In this document: piece by piece, positions 1-7,049 of the stretch
How positions within the stretch are numbered: the first letter of the stretch is position 1
Layout: each line of letters starts with the position of its first letter
Translations under genes and position numbers: made by a program
Notes under the pieces: model-generated
The model's database searches: none
The model's input: the letters and a program-made list of their open reading frames with translations, nothing else
What the model was told of the DNA's origin: nothing
From: Sphingomonadales bacterium 32-65-25
GTDB lineage: Bacteria > Pseudomonadota > Alphaproteobacteria > Sphingomonadales > Sphingomonadaceae
DNA length: 64,000 nucleotides
NCBI GenBank assembly: GCA_002280855.1
Contig: NCEU01000004.1
Coordinates: 688 to 64,687, forward strand
Direction of reading: 5' to 3'

Positions 1-100
1 ACGCACCCGTGCGCCACTAACCCCGAAGGGTTCGTTCGACTTGCATGTGTTAGGCATGCCGCCAGCGTTCGTTCTGAGCCAGGATCAAACTCTCAAGTTC
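1..100 (-). rRNA. rrs: 16S ribosomal RNA, 5' end only
   Basis: The reverse complement of 74-93 is the universally conserved 16S segment AGAGTTTGATCCTGGCTCAG. It is followed by AACGAACGCTGGCGGCATGCC and the first variable helix, typical of alphaproteobacteria. By analogy with E. coli, where this segment begins at nucleotide 8, the mature 5' end lies at about position 100. The rest of the gene is cut off by the window edge. Confidence 0.97.
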
Positions 101-436
101 ATGCAACCAGCTGCTACGGGGAAAACCGTTTGCAACTGACTGTTGTTCAGGAGCTTATTCTGTTCACAAGATCACTAACGTAACCGGCAAAAAGCCGGTG
201 TGCTATGTGGTATTGAGACATATAAGCTTCGGTTTAACCACGGCACTCGGAACCTGAAATCCCGAACCGTGGACCGCCGCCCACATGTCCCTTCATTTTA
301 ACCTACGATGAGAAAGAGCGACACCGAACATTCCCCTGGCGAACCAGGTTCCTGACCGGTGTCAATTTCGAGGTCGGCGGCAAACGCTTTGCTCTGGTCC
401 AGTGGACCGGGGCGGTGGGTTCGTCGTCGGCGACGG
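101..436 (-). other. rRNA operon leader (pre-16S 5' region)
   Basis: This is about 335 nt between the proposed transcription start and mature 16S. It contains a short hairpin (183-188 with 194-199, ACCGGC and GCCGGT around five A) and a GCTCTTTCTCA stretch (minus strand, about 310-320) that resembles a boxA antitermination signal; the boxA call is weak. Short open frames here have no homology that I recognise and are not called as genes. Confidence 0.6.
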
Positions 437-442
437 AGGCGG

Positions 443-471
443 CTTATGGTCCGCTCGAAAGTCTCCGTCAA
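443..471 (-). promoter_or_regulatory. rrn promoter P1 (proximal)
   Basis: On the minus strand TTGACG (466-471) and CATAAG (443-448) are separated by exactly 17 nt, a good sigma-70-type promoter for an alphaproteobacterial rrn operon. Start of transcription would fall near 436. A perfect 9-bp inverted repeat (488-496 with 501-509) lies just upstream of the -35 box, where an activator or UP-like element would sit. Confidence 0.7.
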
Positions 472-487
472 CAACTTTTTTTCCGGC

Positions 488-509
488 GCTTCCGAATTAC
501 TTCGGAAGC
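488..509. repeat. Perfect inverted repeat upstream of the rrn promoter
   Basis: GCTTCCGAA (488-496) and TTCGGAAGC (501-509) form a perfect 9-bp inverted repeat around TTAC. It lies 16 nt upstream of the P1 -35 box, between P1 and P2. It could be a protein-binding site or a transcript hairpin for P2-started RNA. Confidence 0.6.
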
Positions 510-532
510 TTGAAATCCCCGGCACCGCAACG

Positions 533-561
533 ATTGTCTGCCCACTTTAAGGGTGGGTCAA
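533..561 (-). promoter_or_regulatory. Possible second rrn promoter P2 (distal)
   Basis: TTGACC (556-561) and GACAAT (533-538) on the minus strand are spaced by 17 nt, about 90 bp upstream of P1. Tandem promoters are common in rRNA operons. The -10 match is moderate (4 of 6). Confidence 0.45.
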
Positions 562-895
562 GGTGACCGTTGCTGTTGTCTTGGCTGCCTGGGGAGCGTC
601 GCTCGGAAGCGGCGTCCCCGTTGGCCGGGAGCGCTCCTCTATGGGCGACCCACCGGCCTTGCAAGCGCTTTTTTGCGAGATCGTGTAATTTTCTGTCTCT
701 TCCTTGGAAGAAGTGAACCTTCTCCACAGGGCGCCTGTGGGGACTGCCGCCATCACATCGGGGCAAGCCCGGCAGAATCAGTCCACCCCGATGCCCGAAT
801 CCGGCAGAATCGCCTCCACAGTCGCCGCTTGGCAGCTCCAGGCCCCGTTACAGAATCGGGTATTCCGCCGAATCAATCGATCAGACGTGCCCGCA
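562..895. other. Non-coding stretch between rrn promoters and the CBS gene
   Basis: About 330 bp between the distal rrn promoter and the 3' end of the CBS-domain gene. The open frames that cross it show no recognisable protein and lie over the rrn control region. No tRNA, clear terminator or repeat was recognised here. Confidence 0.5.
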
Positions 896-1315
896 TCAGC
901 TGGCGATATAGTGCTTCAGCGATTCGGCTTCGGCCTCGGCGTCCTCGATTCGGCGCTTCACGAGATCACCGATCGAAACGAGACCCAGCAGCCGGTCACC
1001 CTCCAGCACGGGCAGATGGCGGAATCGGCGGTCGGTCATGATTGCCATGGCATCGCACACGTTCATGCGCGCATCGGCCGTGATCACCGGCGCCGTCATG
1101 AGATCAGCGGCGGTGGCATCGTGCACGCCCTTCCCGTGCAGGTGCATGCAGCGGCAGATGTCACGCTCGCTCACCAGGCCGGCAATGACATCACCATCCA
1201 TCACCAGCACAGCGCCGATGCGATGTTCATGAAGCAGGGCAACAATGTGGGTGATCGGCGAATCGCGGCCGACTGTGACAAGCGGCTTCTTGCCGACGAG
1301 AATCGAACCGAGCAT
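896..1315 (-). CDS. CBS domain-containing protein
   Basis: A 139-aa protein made almost entirely of a tandem CBS pair (Bateman module), roughly residues 8-62 and 70-128. The second repeat shows the typical pattern RHLPVLEGDRLLGLVSIGDL. Such modules usually bind adenosine nucleotides and sense energy state; a stand-alone pair normally acts on a partner that cannot be read from this sequence. The ATG at 1315 is preceded by GGGAGGCG at a good distance, which supports the start. It is probably monocistronic, since its neighbours are the rrn leader and a plus-strand gene. Confidence 0.88.
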   Translation of the reverse strand: MLGSILVGKKPLVTVGRDSPITHIVALLHEHRIGAVLVMDGDVIAGLVSERDICRCMHLHGKGVHDATAADLMTAPVITADARMNVCDAMAIMTDRRFRHLPVLEGDRLLGLVSIGDLVKRRIEDAEAEAESLKHYIAS

Positions 1316-1395
1316 GATTCGCCTCCCAATAAGGGCGCCGTATTGGCGCCGCGGGTGGCAATCATGCGCCCATCACCACCGGAAGGCAAAGTACA

Positions 1396-1674
1396 ATGAA
1401 TGGCCCAGGCCCCAACCCTTCCGAGTCGGCTGCCGCCAGCGCTGCGTGGGTGCCGTTCTGGCGCCTGATGCGCATCGTGGCACTGTGTGCGCTGCTGGCC
1501 GTGCTGGCCGCCCTAGGCTGGCTGCAGGCCACAGGTGCGCCACAGCGATGGGAATTGTGGCTGGCAGTGGCCGGCGGCGTTGGCGGCACTGTGTTGCTGT
1601 CAGGCGCGCTGATGGGCCTGGTGTTCGTCTCCAATCGCTCCGGCCACGACGACAGCGTGGGCCGGGGCGACTAG
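1396..1674 (+). CDS. Small two-helix membrane protein, unknown function
   Basis: A 92-aa protein with two hydrophobic segments (about residues 22-44 and 53-76) separated by a short loop with charged residues, and a polar C-terminus rich in Gly and Asp. The ATG is preceded by GGAAGG. I do not recognise the family; it resembles the small membrane proteins common in sphingomonads. It diverges from the CBS gene and converges on the DUF4167 gene. Function unknown. Confidence 0.65.
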   Translation: MNGPGPNPSESAAASAAWVPFWRLMRIVALCALLAVLAALGWLQATGAPQRWELWLAVAGGVGGTVLLSGALMGLVFVSNRSGHDDSVGRGD

Positions 1675-1683
1675 AGGCGGGCG

Positions 1684-2565
1684 TCAATCAGCCGATTCGG
1701 TTTCCGCTGCCGGCTTGCGGGTGCGGCGGCGCACGGGCTTTTCAGCCGGAGCGGCTTCGGCGGCGACGGATTCGGCCGGAACCGGCGCTGCCGGGGCGTC
1801 CTCCGCATCGCGACGCACGCTCAGGCGACGGCCCTCGCCGCGCGAGACGGGGGGTGGCAGCGCCTGCAGAAACGATTCGCGGTCATCAACCGCCGGTGCA
1901 TCAGTTGAATCCTGATCCCGCGGCTGCTCTGACCGTTCCGGCCGGCGATCACGGCGATCACGCTGCCAATCCCGGCGGTTGCCGTCGGCGCCACGATCTT
2001 CACGGGGCCGATCTTCACGCGGGCGGTCATCGCGAGGACGATCATCACGGGGACGGTCATCACGGGGACGTTCGTCACGGGGCCGGTCGTCGCGGGGCCG
2101 GTCGTCGCGGGTGCGGCCATCACGGTTGCGATCATCCCGGCGACCACGCTCACGGTCATCGCGAGGGCGATCATCACGGGGCCGGTCATCGCGGGCGCGC
2201 TCATCTCGGCGTTGGTCGCCGTCATCACCGCGATCGTCGTCACCCTCGGCATTGCCGCTGTCGCCGTCCACGCCGTCATCATCATAGCCGTCCCGGCCAT
2301 TGCGGCCTTCGGGCTGGCGATCACGATGATCGCCCAAAATGCGGAAATAATGTTCGGCATATTGCAGATAATACTCTGCCGTCACCCGGTCGCCGGCCTG
2401 TTGGGCATCACGCGCCAGGGCACGATATTTTTCCAGCAGCTGGGTGGCATTGCCGCGCTGGCGGTTATCAAGCCGGGCGCCATAATTGTTGCCGCCAGCC
2501 ATTTGTTGCGGGCGCGGACCGGTGTTGCCGCCTCCACGCCGCCGCCGCTGGTTGTTCCTGATCAA
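1684..2565 (-). CDS. DUF4167 domain-containing protein with charged repeat tract
   Basis: The N-terminus RNNQRRRRGGGN followed by a helical segment containing KYRALARDAQQAGDR and YYLQYAEHYFRI is the DUF4167 signature of alphaproteobacteria, function unknown. The middle of the protein is a low-complexity array of RDDRP-type pentapeptides (15-bp DNA units, about 1995-2215), followed by a tail with RRRTRKPAAETESAD. The preferred start is TTG at 2565 with GGGGAC upstream, placing RNNQRRRR at residues 3-10; a longer reading to 2790 adds residues without family similarity. The highly basic N-terminus suggests nucleic-acid binding, which is an inference. Confidence 0.8.
   Translation of the reverse strand: MIRNNQRRRRGGGNTGPRPQQMAGGNNYGARLDNRQRGNATQLLEKYRALARDAQQAGDRVTAEYYLQYAEHYFRILGDHRDRQPEGRNGRDGYDDDGVDGDSGNAEGDDDRGDDGDQRRDERARDDRPRDDRPRDDRERGRRDDRNRDGRTRDDRPRDDRPRDERPRDDRPRDDRPRDDRPREDRPREDRGADGNRRDWQRDRRDRRPERSEQPRDQDSTDAPAVDDRESFLQALPPPVSRGEGRRLSVRRDAEDAPAAPVPAESVAAEAAPAEKPVRRRTRKPAAETESAD
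1990..2215. repeat. 15-bp tandem repeats coding for RDDRP units
   Basis: Imperfect copies of a 15-bp unit around GGCCGGTCATCGCGG run through this stretch, coding on the minus strand for (R-D-D/E-R-P)n with some R/N/G variation. The units keep the reading frame because they are a multiple of three. Such arrays commonly vary in copy number between strains. Confidence 0.8.
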
Positions 2566-2797
2566 GATCGTTGTCCCCGTTGACTGGCCATATCGCGGCG
2601 GCTGTTGGGTGTAATCATGCCCTTCGCGCGGTTCGGACGCCGGGGGCCAACAGGCCCATCCGCGACCGGACTTGCCCTTTGCTGGCGTACCGGCTGATGC
2701 TGCGCGAGAGGCAGCCCGCTGCTTTCCTGCTGCGGCTACCTGAATGCGCCTTAGCCGGGCAAATCCCATCCGCCAAGGGAAAAACGACACAGGCCGC

Positions 2798-3601
2798 TCA
2801 GCGTACCACCTTGGGCGCCATGCCAGCCATCAACTGGAAGCAGGCTTCCGGGTCCTGCCGCTTCAGGCCGAGCAACTGCATTTCGGCAGCGCCATCCCGC
2901 CCGACGGGAATTTCGGGCACATTGCCCGTGATCCCGGCGATGATCTGCGCGGCAGCCTCGTGGATGGAAATGCCGGCATCCACCGGATCCTCGCCATCAC
3001 CTTTCTGGCTGCCATCACCACGCAAGGCGTTCTTGCCGATGCCGGTGGCGACAAAGCCGGGGGTGAGCACGTGCACCTGCACACCATATTGGGCGATCTC
3101 GGCCCTGAGCGCGTCGGACCAGCCGACCAGCGCATGTTTGGCAGCACAATAACCGGTGCGCAGCGGCGAGCCGACCTTGCCGGCGACCGAAGCGTTGTTG
3201 ATGATTCGCCCCGACCCGCGCTTGATCATCGCGGGCAGCACCAGCTGGGTCAGCCGTAGCGGCGCGAAGAAGTCCACCTCCATCAGAGTCCGGTAAACCG
3301 GAAATTCGGTATCGAGCGCCAGGCTGCGCTGCGAAATGCCGGCATTGTTCACCAGCCAATCGACACCGCCGGTCACAGCCTGCACCCGCGCGGCAATGGC
3401 CGGCAGCGAATCAAGATCGGTCACTTCAAATGCTTCAACAAAGCTGCCCGGGCATTGGGCGGCAACCTCTTCCAGCGCCGCCTGGTTACGCCCCGACAGC
3501 ACCAGCCGCGCGCCCTGTGCCGCCAGCGCCAGCGCCAGCCCCTTGCCGATCCCGGCCGAAGCGCCGGTGATCCAGATGGCCTTGCCTGCAACATCGCTCA
3601 T
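2798..3601 (-). CDS. Short-chain dehydrogenase/reductase (SDR)
   Basis: A 267-aa classical SDR. The nucleotide-binding motif TGASAGIG is at residues 12-19, NNAG at 85-88, the catalytic Ser at about 138 (NNASVAG) and Tyr-x3-Lys at 151-155 (YCAAK). These indicate an intact NAD(P)-dependent oxidoreductase; the substrate cannot be told. The start at 3601 gives MSDVAGKAIWITGASAGIG and overlaps the stop of the upstream NnrU gene as ATGA, so the two are probably translationally coupled. A longer in-frame extension to 3721 would run through the NnrU gene and is rejected. Confidence 0.92.
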   Translation of the reverse strand: MSDVAGKAIWITGASAGIGKGLALALAAQGARLVLSGRNQAALEEVAAQCPGSFVEAFEVTDLDSLPAIAARVQAVTGGVDWLVNNAGISQRSLALDTEFPVYRTLMEVDFFAPLRLTQLVLPAMIKRGSGRIINNASVAGKVGSPLRTGYCAAKHALVGWSDALRAEIAQYGVQVHVLTPGFVATGIGKNALRGDGSQKGDGEDPVDAGISIHEAAAQIIAGITGNVPEIPVGRDGAAEMQLLGLKRQDPEACFQLMAGMAPKVVR

Positions 3602-4281
3602 TGGAAATAACTCCAGCCGGCGGCCGGCACGCCGATCAACATCGGGTGGGCCCACAAGATCAAGAACCACAACAGCAGCCCGCCCAGCACCGGCACCAGG
3701 CCGGGCCAGATCGCGCTCCATGGTTGGCGGCCGGCCACGATGGCCAGAAATGGAAAATGCGAGGTGCGCGCCATGTGAGCGGCATAGGCGGGGTTCTGCG
3801 CCTTCTTCTTGCCGTCCTGCATGGCCGTGCCGAACAACGCCAGCACGCCCACCCCGCTGGCCAGCACGATGGTGCGTGGATCAGCGGTCATCATGATGTG
3901 CACGCCGGCCCAGATCGCCATGCTCCACATCATCGGGTGGCGGGTGATGCGCTGCAGCCCTTTTGGTTCCCCCTTCACGCCGGGCATCATCGCCGGGTTG
4001 GGCGCGCTCACCGATCCCACGAAGAAGATGCAAGCCACCAGCATCGCCGCCAGCGCCGGGATGTAAGCGCCTGCCGGCGTATCCCACAGCCGTTCCTTGG
4101 GCGTTTCGCGCCACAACTGCACGGCGCTGCCGAAACTGGCCAGCGCCACCAGCGAATAGACGAGGGCGAAGCCCTTCTCCCCAAGCCGCGCCACCAGTGG
4201 GCCACGCAGGGGGTGCGACAGCAATTCATGGCTAACCACGAACAGGCCCACCAGCAGCGCCAGCAGCATCAGATCAGACAC
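3598..4281 (-). CDS. NnrU family membrane protein
   Basis: A 227-aa polytopic membrane protein with about six hydrophobic helices. The central motif RITRHPMMW (His115-Pro116) and an early pair of His (18 and 23) fit the NnrU family, named from a gene in denitrification clusters but widespread outside them. No nitrogen-oxide genes are nearby, so a role in denitrification should not be assumed. Its stop overlaps the SDR start by 4 nt. Confidence 0.85.
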   Translation of the reverse strand: MSDLMLLALLVGLFVVSHELLSHPLRGPLVARLGEKGFALVYSLVALASFGSAVQLWRETPKERLWDTPAGAYIPALAAMLVACIFFVGSVSAPNPAMMPGVKGEPKGLQRITRHPMMWSMAIWAGVHIMMTADPRTIVLASGVGVLALFGTAMQDGKKKAQNPAYAAHMARTSHFPFLAIVAGRQPWSAIWPGLVPVLGGLLLWFLILWAHPMLIGVPAAGWSYFQ

Positions 4282-4347
4282 GCAATACCCCTCTTCCGGC
4301 CAGCGGTTTGCCGGCGGCTTTTCATTGCCGCCGCTTCAAGTTGCGGC

Positions 4348-5643
4348 TCAGCGCGGATATTGCAACGGCAAATCAGTGCGGCCAAGCGCTTTGTAACGCT
4401 GCGCCAACAAGGTCTGCCGGCTGGTCATCGGCTGGGGCGCACCGTCAATCCACACGGCAACGGGGGTGCTCATCAATTCCAGCGGATCGCCATCCCACAG
4501 CACGATATCGGCCCGCTTGCCCACCTCCAGTGTGCCGGTATCGGCCAGGCCCAGCACCCGTGCCGGATTGGCGGTGATGCTGGCCAGCGCCTGGCCTTTG
4601 GTAAGGCCCTTCCCGCCCGGCACTGTCCCTTGCCCCACGGCGTTGCCGGCATAACCGGGCAGATTGACCGGCGTTGTGCCGCCCACGCCGCCCAGCGGCC
4701 CCAGCACCACCGTGACGCCCGCGGCCTGCAGATGGCCGGCATTGTTGCGCGATGCCGCCAGCCCTTCGAAATCATCGGGCAGATCATACAGGCTGTGCGT
4801 GATCACCGGCACGCCAGCGCGGGCAATCTGCGCCGCCACCAGCCACGCCTCGCGCGCGCCGACCAGCACCGGGCGGATCGCAGGGTAACGGGCCTTCAGC
4901 TTCAGCACCTCCAGTATGTCGGCGGCGCGTTCGACATGCACCATCAGCGATTGCGCACCACTCAGCACCGGCAGCAGCGCCTCGACATCGCGGCGTTTGA
5001 CCAGCGAACCCGAGTCATCGCCGCCCACGCTCGCCGCCGGATTGGCAGCCAGCCGTTTGGCGGCATCAAGCAGGTCGATCAGCTGGGCATAGGCCGCCGG
5101 ACGCGAGCCGCCAGCCAGCCGCGCGCCGGCTTCGCCCAGTTCCACATATTGGAACGCGCGCGGCCGGGTAACGGTTGGCCCGTTGGCGGCAAGGCTGAGC
5201 ACCGCGCCCTGCCCGCCGAACACGGCATTGCCCGAATCAGGCACGGCAGCCGCGCGGGTAACGCCAGCCATGCGATAAATGGCAAAATGCAGCGAGCCAG
5301 GGTTGATGGCGGCGGCCATGTCGAGCGCGGCAGAATAGGACGACGTGCGTGCGCTGCCATCGTTGGTTTCGCGCACGCCGCCAACTTCGGTGAGGCCCAG
5401 ATCGCTGGGCACGGCAACAATGCCCGGCGTGACGGGCTGGCCCTTCGCGTCGATCACGGTGGCACCGGCCGGCACGGCCAGGCCGGCGCCGATGGCGGTG
5501 ATGCGGCCATTGTCGATGATGATGGTGGCGTTGCGGATCACCTCTTCACCGCGCGCCGTGTGGGCGGTGGCGCCGGTGATGGCGATGGGGGCAGCAAGGG
5601 CCGGCGTAGCGGCGAGGGCCATGGTGAGCAGCGCGCGCTTCAT
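4348..5643 (-). CDS. Periplasmic amidohydrolase-fold protein lacking the HxH motif
   Basis: A 431-aa protein with a signal peptide (MKRALLTMALAATPALA). It has the amidohydrolase N-terminal beta-sandwich (NATIIIDNGRITAIG), the barrel, and the family C-terminus (GTLEVGKRADIVLWDGDPLE). At the position where active members have TPGxIDxHxH it reads TPGIVAVPSDLGL (residues 72-84), so two metal-binding histidines are missing. His236 and His283 remain as possible ligands. It may be a divergent enzyme, a non-catalytic partner of the next gene, or use different chemistry. Its ATG overlaps the stop of the upstream amidohydrolase (ATGA), indicating coupled expression and perhaps a heteromeric complex. 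Confidence 0.85.
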   Translation of the reverse strand: MKRALLTMALAATPALAAPIAITGATAHTARGEEVIRNATIIIDNGRITAIGAGLAVPAGATVIDAKGQPVTPGIVAVPSDLGLTEVGGVRETNDGSARTSSYSAALDMAAAINPGSLHFAIYRMAGVTRAAAVPDSGNAVFGGQGAVLSLAANGPTVTRPRAFQYVELGEAGARLAGGSRPAAYAQLIDLLDAAKRLAANPAASVGGDDSGSLVKRRDVEALLPVLSGAQSLMVHVERAADILEVLKLKARYPAIRPVLVGAREAWLVAAQIARAGVPVITHSLYDLPDDFEGLAASRNNAGHLQAAGVTVVLGPLGGVGGTTPVNLPGYAGNAVGQGTVPGGKGLTKGQALASITANPARVLGLADTGTLEVGKRADIVLWDGDPLELMSTPVAVWIDGAPQPMTSRQTLLAQRYKALGRTDLPLQYPR

Positions 5644-6979
5644 TTCACTTCTCCCGCACCGGGCTGGCCAAGCTCGAAATCAGCCGTGGGCCGGCGTTTG
5701 GGATCGCCCCAATCATACATCAACGCGCCATCGATCCACACATGCGTGGGCCGGGCATAGACGCTGAACGGCTCGGCCGACCACAGCACCACGTCGGCCG
5801 CCTTGCCGGCTTCCAGGCTGCCGGTGCGGTCGCCAATGCCCAGGCCCTTGGCCGGGTTGAGGCTCAGCCAGGTCCAGGCCAATTCGGGCGTGATGGTCAG
5901 GCCCAGCCGGCGGCCGGCGGCGATGGCCTTGGCGGCTTCCTGGTTCAGGCGCTGGATGCCGTTTTCATCATCGCTGTGCACGATGGCGCAGGCCCCGGCG
6001 GCATTCACCAGCGCGATATTCTCGCGGATGCCGTCATAGCTTTCCATCTTGAAGCCATACCAATCCGCCCACATTGCCGAGCAGATGCCCTCAGCCTTCA
6101 GCATGTCGGCGATCTTGTAGCTTTCGACCGCGTGGTGAAAAGCCGTCACCTTGTAGCCGAACTCGCGGCTCATGCTGATCACATTGGCCATTTCATCGGC
6201 TCTGTAGCAGTGGTTCTGCACCAAGATCTCGCCGTTCAGCACGCCCATCAGCGTGTCCAGCGCCAGTTCGCGGCGCGGCGCATCGGTGGGCTTGGCGCTG
6301 CCGGCTTCGGCGCGCTTGGTATAATCATCCCAGCGCCGCTTGTAGATCGCCGCGTCCGACCAGAGCTGGCGGGCATAGGCGATATTGCCCATGCGGGTGG
6401 CCGGCAACTGGTTGCGGCTGCCATAGACGCGCTTGGGATTCTCGCCGCAGGCCATCTTCAAACTGTAAGGTGCGCCCGGAAACTTCATCTCCTGCACGCT
6501 GCGGCCATAGACGGGCTTCAACGTCACCCCGCGCCCGCCGAACAGATTGGCTGATCCGGGCAGTGCGTGCAGCGCCGTGATGCCGCCAGCCAGGGCGCGG
6601 CTGAACCCCGGATCCTGCGGCCACACGCTATGTTCAGCCCACACTTCCGGGCGGGCCGGGCTGGTCGCCTCGTTGCCGTCGCTATGCGCCTGCACGCCGG
6701 GGCTGGGATAGACGCCCAGGTGGCTGTGAATGTCGATGATGCCGGCGGTGACATATTTGCCTTGCGCCTCGATCAGCTTTGCGCCCTCCGGCACGGTAAC
6801 GCTGGCGCCGATCTCGGCAACCTTGCCGCCTTCCAGCCGGATCATGCCATTATCGATGCGGCGCCCGGCGCCGTCATAGATGCGGGCGGGGAGGCGGGCG
6901 CGTCCTTCGGCTTGTCTTTTGCGACGGCGACAGAGGCCAGCGCCAAACCGGCGATGCCTGACAACAATATAGCCCGCAT
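5640..6979 (-). CDS. Periplasmic amidohydrolase, apparent frameshift near the N-terminus
   Basis: The body of the protein is a metal-dependent amidohydrolase with the intact motif GIIDIHSHLG, later histidines (VTAFHHAV, CAIVHSDDENG) and the C-terminal GSLEAGKAADVVLWS. A good ribosome site (GGGGAG) precedes an ATG at 6979 that codes for a clear signal peptide, MRAILLSGIAGLALASVAVA, followed by KDKPKDAPASPP. That frame hits a stop about 20 codons later, while the mature protein (from IYDGAGRRIDNG) lies in another frame. Adding one C in the C-rich run near 6888-6900 would join the two. This is either a real single-base deletion, a sequencing error, or less likely programmed frameshifting. Without the signal peptide the enzyme could only be made from an internal start and would stay in the cytoplasm. 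Confidence 0.82.
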
Positions 6980-7049
6980 GTTCAATCAACTCCCCTGTTG
7001 GCCCCACGTTGGGCCAACAGGCACGCAAGCGCAAATTACCCTACCGCCA

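Noticed and set aside
298..550. Short open frames in the rrn leader
   Set aside because: They cover the promoter and leader of the rRNA operon and show no protein features.
1245..2561. Open frame of 438 codons opposite the DUF4167 gene
   Set aside because: The His/Asp/Gly-rich tract is the antisense of the RDDRP repeat; no family features.
3602..3721. N-terminal extension of the SDR to 3721
   Set aside because: The added residues are not family-like, cover the NnrU 3' end, and the ATGA overlap at 3598-3601 gives a better start.
3601..5760. Long open frame (719 codons, plus strand) opposite the NnrU and amidohydrolase genes
   Set aside because: It mirrors real minus-strand genes, is rich in His/Arg/Gln as expected of the opposite strand of high-G+C DNA, and has no family motif.
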